A stretch of 31,087 nucleotides of DNA from a virus, in the IMG/VR virus record IMGVR_UViG_3300037493_006092, positions 1 through 31,087 of that record; one strand, 5' to 3'. The notes under the pieces were generated by a model. That model was not told the DNA's origin and made no database searches. It worked only from the letters and a program-made list of their open reading frames with translations. Both the position numbers and the translations under genes were made by a program. Below are positions 7,091 to 14,450 of the stretch, piece after piece. Every line of letters starts with the position of its first letter. The first letter of the stretch is position 1.

Positions 7091-8172
7091 TAAATTTTCT
7101 TTAAGTAGGTAAACGCTGCTGCAATTATTTGATGCATATCGTAGTATTTGTACTGTCCCAATCTACCACCAAAATGTATATTGGAATACTCATTTGCAAG
7201 TTGTTGATACTTGTGATACTTTTCATTGTTTTCGGTATCATTCACTGGGTAAAACGGCTCAGTTTCTCTGGTATATTCAATCGGATACTCCCAACTGACG
7301 TATGTTTTCTTTTGATTTTGATCATCAAAGTATTTGTGCTCAATAACACGAGTGTACGGCACCTCTATGTCAGTGTAATTCATCACAGCACATCCTTGAT
7401 GGTTACCAGTATCCATCATTTCATTCTGCCATGTGATAGATTTGTACTCTAGATCCCCAAATTGATAATCAAAAAACTTATCAATCGGTCCAGTGTAAAT
7501 GATATTGGATGCACTGCTAAGCCATTTATCCTTTTCATCAAAGAAATCAACGCCTAACACAACATCTATGTCATCCAATAATTTTTCAAAGATTTGAGTG
7601 TATCCACTAATAGGAATGCCTTGATACTTATCATTAAAATAGTTGTTATCCCAAGTAAATCTAACCGGAAGACGTTTTATGATTGAAGCAGGAAGCTGAG
7701 TAGGATCTTTTCTCCACTGTTTTGTGGTATAACCCTTAATCAGCTTTTCATAAACGTCTTTGCCAACAAGAGAAAGTGCCTGCTCTTCAAGATTCGTGAT
7801 GTCTCCAGAATATCTTTGACTTTCAATTTTTTCTTTTGCTTCTTCTGGAGTTACAACTCCCCATAGTTTGTTAAAAGTCCACATACTAAAAGGTAAACTG
7901 TAGATCTCACCTTTGTAATTTGCAACTGGTGTGTTTTTGTAACTGTTAAACTCAGCAAACTGATTAATCCAATCCCAAATCCATTTTTCATTTGTGTGAA
8001 AGATGTGTGGACCATATTCGTGTACATGTACACCCTCTCTGTCTTTAGTATAACAGTTTCCGCCTATATGATCCCTTTTATCAATGACTAGAACCTTTTT
8101 ACCTGCTTTGTTTAGTTCGTAAGCACATATAGATCCATAAAATCCGGCTCCGACAATTAAGTAATCGTACAT
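7090..8172 (-). CDS. glf: UDP-galactopyranose mutase
   Basis: The 360-residue protein has the full UGM pattern: the FAD-binding GAGFYG (8-13), the acidic end of the Rossmann strand at IDKRDHIGGNCY, HEYGPHIFHTN (51-61), YTTKQW (148-153), RFTWDNNYFNDKYQGIP, YTGPIDKFFDY and the closing GGRLGQYKYYDM. The length is that of the bacterial enzyme. It interconverts UDP-galactopyranose and UDP-galactofuranose using reduced FAD, supplying furanose donors for surface glycans. It overlaps the putative glycosyltransferase by one base (TAATG) and the sulfotransferase by one base, so the donor, transferase and sulfation steps are made together. A related UDP-pentofuranose mutase activity is possible. No truncation is seen. 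Confidence 0.95.
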   Translation of the reverse strand: MYDYLIVGAGFYGSICAYELNKAGKKVLVIDKRDHIGGNCYTKDREGVHVHEYGPHIFHTNEKWIWDWINQFAEFNSYKNTPVANYKGEIYSLPFSMWTFNKLWGVVTPEEAKEKIESQRYSGDITNLEEQALSLVGKDVYEKLIKGYTTKQWRKDPTQLPASIIKRLPVRFTWDNNYFNDKYQGIPISGYTQIFEKLLDDIDVVLGVDFFDEKDKWLSSASNIIYTGPIDKFFDYQFGDLEYKSITWQNEMMDTGNHQGCAVMNYTDIEVPYTRVIEHKYFDDQNQKKTYVSWEYPIEYTRETEPFYPVNDTENNEKYHKYQQLANEYSNIHFGGRLGQYKYYDMHQIIAAAFTYLKKI

Positions 8173-9299
8173 TAGAATAAAGCGCTATAATTATTTTTAT
8201 TTTCTTGATCTTTCCATTGACCTTCGGATGGAGTAAATCCAAAGACGTATTCACACTGTTTAATGTAAAGATCTTTCATATCGTGTTTTTCAACAAGACT
8301 TTTTAACTCATCTTCGGTTGAAAAATAAACATCCATGTCTCCAAAAACTTTCTTGTTTTTATCGGTTCCCGTCCACATGAAAATAGGAATACCCTGTAAA
8401 AGAGGTTCATAAAAAGTTGCACCAAGATATTGAGAAGGTCGACCCTTTCCGATATAAATTGTCCAGTCAAACTCTCGTAACAGTGTTGGAAGTTCACTGT
8501 TTGTAACATAAACCCCATCACCTTTAATCTCATCTTTGAGATCATCAGACTTAGAACCTCTAAAGGTGATATCCACTTCTCCATTAAAAAGCTTATTACA
8601 AACTTTAATTCTGTCTGCAGTAAACAGTGGAATATAGATTCCCCTTTTAGAATACAAAGATTTGTAACCCATTGTGGAGGTATCAATATCATACAGAATA
8701 AGATCTGAAAGATAAGAAACTGTTATCTGATTTGCGATATCAGCATCAACTCGGTTATCTGCCCAGTTTTCTACGCAGTTCTCATTCATCAAAAGAGTTA
8801 CATTGCTCCAATCTGCATTGTAAGTGCTGTTCTGTAAAGCATGTGTATTCTTTTCTCTAAAGGTATCTAATCTGGCCCGTTGATCAATCCATTTTCTAAG
8901 ATCACAAAAAGGAGCAAACAGCTCATCATTATAGAAAATCACAACTTTACCACCAAAAGTTCTAATTGCATTTGAGTAGTCGACTAAGGTTTTTCCGACT
9001 ATCGATCCAAATGCATTGTAGTTCTCATGGTGAATAAAAAGAATGTCGGCTTCTGTGGTAAAACTTTCATTTACAAGCGTATAATCCGAGCCGGCATAAA
9101 GCTTTTTAAAGTACTGTTTGTTTTTCTCTCCAGCACTTCCATCAATTTTACAACGAATGTAATATTTCGCATCAGGCCAAAGTCTTCTTGGCAAGGTCAC
9201 ATCTTTATCGGGTTTAGTGCTTTTTGGAAAGGATCCCGTGTAATAAACATGCACACTTTTAACAGTGTGATCTGGTTGGTTAAAAAATTCTACATTCAT
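8172..9299 (-). CDS. Putative GT-B glycosyltransferase
   Basis: The 375-residue protein shows no strong textbook signature, but its C-terminal half reads like a GT-B donor-binding domain: EVDITFRGSKSDD, then FDWTIYIGKGRPS, then ATFYEPLLQGIPIFMW with the acidic residue and small loop that bind the nucleotide-sugar, then DVYFSTEDELKSLV. From memory this order resembles the second domain of T4 DNA beta-glucosyltransferase (VWETMASDAVML, then ARFYVNNRAELIDRV), and KVVIFYNDELFAPF resembles a strand in its first domain. The context agrees: KdsA upstream (4-base overlap), UDP-galactopyranose mutase downstream (1-base overlap) and dCMP hydroxymethylase in the same operon. The acceptor could be hydroxymethylcytosine DNA, a virion protein or a host glycan. 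The fold assignment is moderate and the acceptor speculative. Confidence 0.6.
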   Translation of the reverse strand: MNVEFFNQPDHTVKSVHVYYTGSFPKSTKPDKDVTLPRRLWPDAKYYIRCKIDGSAGEKNKQYFKKLYAGSDYTLVNESFTTEADILFIHHENYNAFGSIVGKTLVDYSNAIRTFGGKVVIFYNDELFAPFCDLRKWIDQRARLDTFREKNTHALQNSTYNADWSNVTLLMNENCVENWADNRVDADIANQITVSYLSDLILYDIDTSTMGYKSLYSKRGIYIPLFTADRIKVCNKLFNGEVDITFRGSKSDDLKDEIKGDGVYVTNSELPTLLREFDWTIYIGKGRPSQYLGATFYEPLLQGIPIFMWTGTDKNKKVFGDMDVYFSTEDELKSLVEKHDMKDLYIKQCEYVFGFTPSEGQWKDQENKNNYSALF

Positions 9300-10030
9300 C
9301 CTAAAGTATATATGTCTTCAATGGTTTTAATTTGCTCACTCCATACGTCTAAATTACACAACAAGGATTTAGATCCATCACTTAAGGCATTCTTTGGATC
9401 AGGGTGAATCTCAGCAAAAATACCATCAACCTGCAGTGTTGCTGCAGCTTTCATCAACTGAAAAGAATACTCTGGTTGAGTTGAGTGTGTTGCATCAAAG
9501 ATAACAGGATACTTAAGCTTTTGCATATCTATTATATGTGTAAAGTCGACAAAGGTTTGATTTCCAGAGTAACTTCCTCTTTCAATCAGTTGAATACGAT
9601 TGTTTCCAGTATCCAATATCTTATCAATCACATCTCCCATCTCAGATCCTTTCATCCACTGTGCTTTCTTTACATTTACAGTAAGACCGGTGTGACCGGC
9701 TGCTTTTAAAAGAGGGGTTTGACGTGAAAGAAAGGCAGGAATCTGAATTTCATCAACAACCTGACTAACCGGATAAGCTTGCCAGGATTCATGAATGTCA
9801 GTGGTCAACAACAAATCTGTTTCTTCTTTAATTCTTTTAAGAATCTCTAGCCCTTCGTCGATACCAATTCCGTGAAATGCATCCAATCTTGTACGATTCG
9901 CTTTCTCAAAAGAGGCTTTAAACACAAAGGTATGGTTAGGAAATCTCTTTTTTAGCATAACTACAAAGTCAGCAACATAAGCAGTGACTTCGTAGTTTTC
10001 AATTGAACAGGGTCCAAGAATGAATTTCAT
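9296..10030 (-). CDS. kdsA: 3-deoxy-D-manno-octulosonate 8-phosphate synthase (Kdo-8-P synthase)
   Basis: The 244-residue protein has the KdsA signatures LGPCSIEN (5-12), FKASFEKANRT (37-47), FLSRQTPLL (100-108), NVKKAQWM (119-126) and EIHPDPKNALSDG (207-219). It condenses phosphoenolpyruvate with arabinose 5-phosphate to Kdo 8-phosphate, the first committed step to Kdo of LPS. Cys8, His182, Glu207 and Asp218 form the full ligand set of the metal-dependent class, as in the Aquifex enzyme. It is shorter than bacterial KdsA (about 270-285): the N-terminus is trimmed and the loop after DATHSTQ is about 12 residues shorter. No other Kdo gene (kdsB, kdsC, kdsD) is present, so later steps would need the host, or the product has another use. 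It overlaps both neighbours by 4 bases. Confidence 0.93.
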   Translation of the reverse strand: MKFILGPCSIENYEVTAYVADFVVMLKKRFPNHTFVFKASFEKANRTRLDAFHGIGIDEGLEILKRIKEETDLLLTTDIHESWQAYPVSQVVDEIQIPAFLSRQTPLLKAAGHTGLTVNVKKAQWMKGSEMGDVIDKILDTGNNRIQLIERGSYSGNQTFVDFTHIIDMQKLKYPVIFDATHSTQPEYSFQLMKAAATLQVDGIFAEIHPDPKNALSDGSKSLLCNLDVWSEQIKTIEDIYTLG

Positions 10031-10548
10031 TTTAACTCTTGTGGTAAAAGTTTTTGTATATCATGCCAAATAAAATCAGATGATGTGATAAACGCATCGT
10101 AATTTTGAAAATTTTTAAAATCAACCTCATCAGCCTGCATTCTTCTTTTGATCGAATCTCCAGGCATTTGACGCGAAAACAATCTATTCAATCGATCTTC
10201 TGCTTTAATATCCAAATAGATGACAAATGATTCATCTCTATCCACACCCTCAGCATGAGAAAGACCCGCCGGAGTCATAATAAAAACTTTTTCAGTATCC
10301 CACTGCTCTTTTGTAGTACCGTAAATCCAACCATTAAAAGAAACATATTCTAAAAATATGTTGTCATTGATGTAATCTTGTGCCAGTTCTTCAGAAATAA
10401 ATTTGTAATCTATGCCTTCCTTTTCGCCCATACGAGCAGGACGAGTTGTATAACTAACAGCATTAGAATATCCATTTTCTAAAAAAACTCTTCTCAGATA
10501 GTCCTTGCCTGAAGCGGCTTTACCGACTAGGATAATTCTTTTTTTCAC
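10027..10548 (-). CDS. gmk: Guanylate-kinase-like nucleotide kinase
   Basis: The 173-residue protein starts with IILVGKAASGKDYLRR, a P-loop, followed by VSYTTRPARMGEKEGIDYKF, which matches the GMP-binding segment of guanylate kinases (TTRxxRxGExxGxDYxF). A later SRQMPGDSIKRRMQAD fits the lid and arginine-bearing region. It probably converts dGMP or GMP to the diphosphate. The protein is a little shorter than bacterial Gmk (about 205). With the thymidylate-kinase-like gene downstream it would cover the nucleotide supply that T4 handles with its single dNMP kinase gp1. Its ends overlap the neighbouring genes by 4 bases (ATGA), showing translational coupling to kdsA. Confidence 0.85.
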   Translation of the reverse strand: MKKRIILVGKAASGKDYLRRVFLENGYSNAVSYTTRPARMGEKEGIDYKFISEELAQDYINDNIFLEYVSFNGWIYGTTKEQWDTEKVFIMTPAGLSHAEGVDRDESFVIYLDIKAEDRLNRLFSRQMPGDSIKRRMQADEVDFKNFQNYDAFITSSDFIWHDIQKLLPQELK

Positions 10549-10784
10549 AAAATATCTGAAAGCGAAACAGAAAAACCAAATCTTTCTTTAAACTTGTTAG
10601 AATCAATCAATGAATGATCTGCACTCATAAGTTCTCCGTTCTCAACAATCACGTGAAACAAATCCAACCATCCTGATTTCATAATTGTTACGTGCATAGG
10701 AGTTTCATCAGTGAAAATAATCTGACCCAATCCATTTGAATCCAAACATAGATTCATGTTATCTTTCGTCTCTAAACTAATCAT
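10545..10784 (-). CDS. Hypothetical protein, 79 aa
   Basis: I do not recognise this small protein. It is mixed alpha/beta in composition, with Met- and Asp-rich stretches (LETKDNMNLCLDSNG, PMHVTIMKSGWLDLFHV) and no membrane segment or Cys pair. Both ends overlap neighbours by 4 bases (ATGA), which supports it as a real, coupled gene at the head of the nucleotide/sugar operon. Confidence 0.6.
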   Translation of the reverse strand: MISLETKDNMNLCLDSNGLGQIIFTDETPMHVTIMKSGWLDLFHVIVENGELMSADHSLIDSNKFKERFGFSVSLSDIL

Positions 10785-11026
10785 TCTTTAACCTCGTTAA
10801 GTAAGGTTTCTGTAGAAAAATTACGCTTTAAGCAGGTCAGCACATCTTCTGAAGTGGCAAGCATTTCTGCAAATTTGGCAGCTTCATCCATAAGCTGTGG
10901 ATGTTCTCCAATACCAACTGAGTTCGTAAGATAAACTGAAAGACCGTGCAATGCTTCTAAACGCTTTGCATTGTATTTTGCCATTAAAGCGTCATACATT
11001 AAATTTGATGTGCTAATTTCTGCCAT
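10781..11026 (-). CDS. Hypothetical protein, 81 aa, first gene of the nucleotide/sugar operon
   Basis: This small, mostly helical protein (NLMYDALMAKYNAKRLEALH, then QLMDEAAKFAEMLATSEDVL) has no motif I can name. The style fits the short conserved helical proteins often seen in T4-like phages. It is the first gene after the collagen block, with a 46-base AT-rich gap upstream and a 4-base overlap with the next gene, so it probably marks the start of the operon that ends with dCMP hydroxymethylase or the ATP-grasp pair. Confidence 0.62.
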   Translation of the reverse strand: MAEISTSNLMYDALMAKYNAKRLEALHGLSVYLTNSVGIGEHPQLMDEAAKFAEMLATSEDVLTCLKRNFSTETLLNEVKE

Positions 11027-11072
11027 ATTATTTGTTTTTAATTTTTATTAAAAGCAGAAAAAATGTTTCAAA

Positions 11073-14000
11073 TTAATACCACTTTAATGTGGCATCACCG
11101 GCTTGGTGTCCCCAGAAAAGATCCGCCGCTGCTCCTGGAGAGTTTTCAAAGGCGTGAGAGACACTCGCTCCATTTCCGGTTGAGGGTGCATTACCGGTAG
11201 GACCTTGCGGGCCCCTCGGGCCCTGCGTACCGCGTGGGCCTGGGTTGGTGGCGGGTCCCTGATGACCAGTAACAGGTGGACCCTGTGGACCAGTAACTCC
11301 TCTAGGACCAAGTAAACCGATAGGCCCAATATAACCCGGGTTACCTGTACTAAATGGTCCTACAAATCCCTGAGGTCCACCAGTACCTTGAGAACCCTGG
11401 GGTCCGACACCAACACCCCCAGGAGGACCTTGAGGACCTTGTGGATTGGTAGAAACAGCACCCTGTGGACCCCTTGGACCCTGGGGGCCCTGATCCGGGA
11501 AAACATTTCCGGTCGGTCCCTGAAATCCCTGTGGACCTCGAGGACCCGCTGGACCCTGTGGTCCAATATCACCAGTAGGGGCGGTTCCTATTGGTCCCTG
11601 GTGACCCTGTGGACCCCTTGGACCCTGTGGACCCCTTGGTGCGGTTGCTTGAATGATTCCCTGTGGACCTGTCGGACCTGCGGGTTGAGGACCCTTAAGA
11701 CCTTGGTGTCCAAGAGGTCCCTGTAGACCTTGATAACCACCCGTCGGGGCGTCATCTCCGGGGTTAACCAATCCACCCTGATTACCAGTAGGACCTACCG
11801 CTCCCTGTGGACCTCTTGGGCCCTCAGGTTCAGGGCCCTTAATACCTTGGTATCCTCTAACACCCTGTGCTCCTCTTAGACCCTGATCCCCTGGAGGACC
11901 CGCTGGGCTCTGTGCTCCTCGTATTCCAATTGGACCTACATATCCAGCTGGACCCTGGTGTCCCCTTGGGCCGTCAGGCGCCAGCAGATTTCCAGTTGGT
12001 CCCTGGAATCCTTGCGGACCATTTGGACCCTGTGGACCGATCGGACCTTGCGGACCCTGTGGGTTGGGTGTGATAGGACCCTGATTACCTCTGAATCCTT
12101 GTGTACCTCTAGGACCCTGCGGTCCCAGCGCGCTTGGAAAACCCTGAGGACCTCTTGGACCCTCTGGTCTTGGACCGATAGGTCCCTGGTCTCCACGAGG
12201 ACCCCTTGGACCATCAAGCAGTGGACTGTTAGTACCTGCACCTTGGTCTCCTCGGTTACCAACCGGGCCCTGAGGACCCTGTATTCCCGCAGGGGATGCT
12301 ACTACACTACCTTGTGGTCCTTGAGGACCCTGTCCTCCTCTAGCCCCCTGGTCTCCACGGGGACCTGCGGGTCCTTGGTCACCTTGAACACCCTGAAATC
12401 CATCAAATCCCTGTGGTCCAATTGGACCCTGTGCTCCACCTGCATAAACTATTCCTGTGCCAGGAAGAACCAGACCACCTTGTGGTCCTTTAAATCCTTG
12501 GTGACCCTGCAATCCAAGATAACCCTGAGGACCCTGATAACCTTGTGAACCAACATCTCCCTGGTCTCCTCTAGTTGCGCTGCCGCCTTGACCTCCTTGG
12601 AAACCCTGGTTTCCTTGTGTACCTTGAAAACCTCTAAGATCGGCCTGTAAACCTTGATAACCCAGAAGACCTTGGTATCCCTGCGGACCAAACGGACCAA
12701 TAGGACCTTGAGGTCCTCCAAATACTTCATCTGCAATTTCATCGTACCATCCACCCTGGTGTCCTCTTGGGCCCTGAGGTCCCAATGCGCTTGGGTTTCC
12801 CTGGGGTCCTTTGAAACCTTGTGGTCCTTGGATACCTGCACCCTGTTTACCCTGGAATCCCTGATCCCCCCCGGGACCCTGTTGTCCCTGATCCCCTCTG
12901 GGCCCAAGTACTCCCTGTGGACCTTGGTATCCTGGATCTGAAGGTAGTGGTAATCCCTGAGGACCTTGAGGTCCCTGTATACCGCGATATCCCCGTGGGC
13001 CGATGTAACCCTGGTCTCCACGATTTCCTAAATCGCTTGGAATTCCCTGGTATCCTTGAAATCCTTGGAAACCCTGATCACCTCTGAATCCTTGATCACC
13101 AAGCAGTCCCTGAAAACCTCTAAGACCCTGTGCACCTTGAGTGCCTGGGTGTCCTTGAATACCCTGGCTTCCACGATAACCTTGGGGTCCTTCTTGACCC
13201 TGTATTCCTCTGAATCCTTGAGGACCTTGATCTCCTCTGTAACCCTGAAAACCTCGAAAACCCTGGCCTCCAAAACTAGTTTGATCACCTTGGTAACCCT
13301 GTGGACCTATACCCTGTGGGCCAAAAACACCTTGATCCCCAAGTGGACCCTGAGGACCAGTAAACCCTCTAGCTTCTCCAATTGCGCCTTGGTGTCCTCT
13401 GTAACCCTGATCTCCAAAATCTCCCTGGTTACCTTGGAAACCCTGTGGACCTTGATAACCTCCTCTTGCGACATCGCCTGACGGAGCGTCAACCCAACCT
13501 CCTTGATTTCCTCGAGGTCCCTGGTTTCCTAAGTGTCCCTGATCTCCTCTGTAACCCTGATCTCCACGGTTTCCTTTTGGGCCCTGCGGACCAAGATAAG
13601 TGGGATTACCTTTTCCTAACAGACCTTGGTAACCCTGATCTCCCTGGAATCCTGGATAACCCTGCGGTCCCTCTTTACCCTGGTCTCCTCTAAATCCTTG
13701 AGGTCCATACCAACCTGATACCTGTAAAGGTGGATCCGGGACTGGAAGTGGTTGTATTCCGTAACCCTGGTCTCCGCGGGCACCTTGAAATCCAAAAGTC
13801 GATGGGTGACCCTGCGATCCTCTGTAACCCTGGTCTCCACGATGTCCTTCAACACCCTGTCCTCCTCTTATAGACTGTGCACCTAGGTAACCTTGGGGTC
13901 CTTGATAACCTCTTTCACTGGGATGTCCCTGAAAGCCAAATAGACCCTGCTTCCCCTGGTATCCAAAATCACCCTGAAAACCTCTTTCTCCCTGGTCTCC

Positions 14001-14429
14001 TCTGTAACCCTGAGGTCCCTGGTAACCGAGTGTTCCCTGAAAACCTCTCGGTCCCTGGGTGCCTCTAGCACCCTGTGGACCTTGGTAACCCTGTGGTCCA
14101 CCCTGTCCTTGATATCCTCTAGTGCCCTGGTTTCCAAGATCTCCCTGTGCTCCAAAATAACCCTGATTTCCAACATAACCCTGTTTTCCAGCGGCACCGG
14201 TGGCACCGACCTGACCAGGATCTGCAAAGTTCAATCTAAAACCGGCAACTCCAACATCTTCAACCTTGAGTGACCAGTTTTCGTTTGTTTGTGGATCGCT
14301 TGGATCTGCTACTGGTCTATCAAATGGAAGTCTGTAGCCCTGTGCGCCAGAACCTATCCACACTTCTGGTGCTGCTAAAAAAAGCTTTCCTGATTTAATC
14401 AATATATTAAGTCCTGGTGGCGTTGGCAT
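11073..14429 (-). CDS. Giant collagen-like protein 1 (1118 aa), putative virion fibre
   Basis: A short non-collagen N-terminus (about 1-72, with Trp/Phe-rich segments such as [19 protein letters not shown]) leads into about 1000 residues of Gly-X-Y triplets, ending in a tail of about 30 residues ([19 protein letters not shown], then ATLKWY). The Y position is mostly Gln or Arg; X is Tyr, Phe, Asp, Asn or Pro. The last third is dominated by GPQGPR-type triplets. Interruptions recur ([43 protein letters not shown]). Such sequences form trimeric rods in phage fibres and bacterial surface proteins. No signal peptide is seen, fitting a virion component. Which virion part it belongs to, and whether it trimerises alone, is unknown. 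Confidence 0.85.
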   Translation of the reverse strand: MPTPPGLNILIKSGKLFLAAPEVWIGSGAQGYRLPFDRPVADPSDPQTNENWSLKVEDVGVAGFRLNFADPGQVGATGAAGKQGYVGNQGYFGAQGDLGNQGTRGYQGQGGPQGYQGPQGARGTQGPRGFQGTLGYQGPQGYRGDQGERGFQGDFGYQGKQGLFGFQGHPSERGYQGPQGYLGAQSIRGGQGVEGHRGDQGYRGSQGHPSTFGFQGARGDQGYGIQPLPVPDPPLQVSGWYGPQGFRGDQGKEGPQGYPGFQGDQGYQGLLGKGNPTYLGPQGPKGNRGDQGYRGDQGHLGNQGPRGNQGGWVDAPSGDVARGGYQGPQGFQGNQGDFGDQGYRGHQGAIGEARGFTGPQGPLGDQGVFGPQGIGPQGYQGDQTSFGGQGFRGFQGYRGDQGPQGFRGIQGQEGPQGYRGSQGIQGHPGTQGAQGLRGFQGLLGDQGFRGDQGFQGFQGYQGIPSDLGNRGDQGYIGPRGYRGIQGPQGPQGLPLPSDPGYQGPQGVLGPRGDQGQQGPGGDQGFQGKQGAGIQGPQGFKGPQGNPSALGPQGPRGHQGGWYDEIADEVFGGPQGPIGPFGPQGYQGLLGYQGLQADLRGFQGTQGNQGFQGGQGGSATRGDQGDVGSQGYQGPQGYLGLQGHQGFKGPQGGLVLPGTGIVYAGGAQGPIGPQGFDGFQGVQGDQGPAGPRGDQGARGGQGPQGPQGSVVASPAGIQGPQGPVGNRGDQGAGTNSPLLDGPRGPRGDQGPIGPRPEGPRGPQGFPSALGPQGPRGTQGFRGNQGPITPNPQGPQGPIGPQGPNGPQGFQGPTGNLLAPDGPRGHQGPAGYVGPIGIRGAQSPAGPPGDQGLRGAQGVRGYQGIKGPEPEGPRGPQGAVGPTGNQGGLVNPGDDAPTGGYQGLQGPLGHQGLKGPQPAGPTGPQGIIQATAPRGPQGPRGPQGHQGPIGTAPTGDIGPQGPAGPRGPQGFQGPTGNVFPDQGPQGPRGPQGAVSTNPQGPQGPPGGVGVGPQGSQGTGGPQGFVGPFSTGNPGYIGPIGLLGPRGVTGPQGPPVTGHQGPATNPGPRGTQGPRGPQGPTGNAPSTGNGASVSHAFENSPGAAADLFWGHQAGDATLKWY
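12715..12758 (-). repeat. Acidic interruption module, copy in collagen 1
   Basis: This stretch encodes [14 protein letters not shown] (about residues 558-571, the exact middle of collagen 1). A nearly identical DNA copy lies in collagen 3 at 20557-20600; the two 44-base segments differ at only two positions. The segment breaks the Gly-X-Y rhythm and is strongly acidic. Confidence 0.85.
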
Positions 14430-14435
14430 ACTAGT

Positions 14436-14443
14436 TATTTATA
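14436..14443 (-). promoter_or_regulatory. TATAAATA element before collagen 1
   Basis: An exact match to the T4 late promoter core TATAAATA lies on the minus strand in the 21-base gap between collagens 2 and 1. It is only 6 bases before the ATG at 14429, which would leave almost no leader, so promoter function is doubtful. Confidence 0.3.
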
Positions 14444-14450
14444 CAAATTT

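Noticed and set aside
9296-10030. DAHP synthase or sialic-acid synthase (NeuB)
   Set aside because: FKASFEKANRT, FLSRQTPLL and HPDPKNALSDG are KdsA signatures, not those of the other PEP-condensing families.
11027-11072. TTTTAAT/ATTAAAA hairpin as a terminator after the collagen genes
   Set aside because: The stem has no G or C pairs and no clean U-run follows, so stability would be too low.
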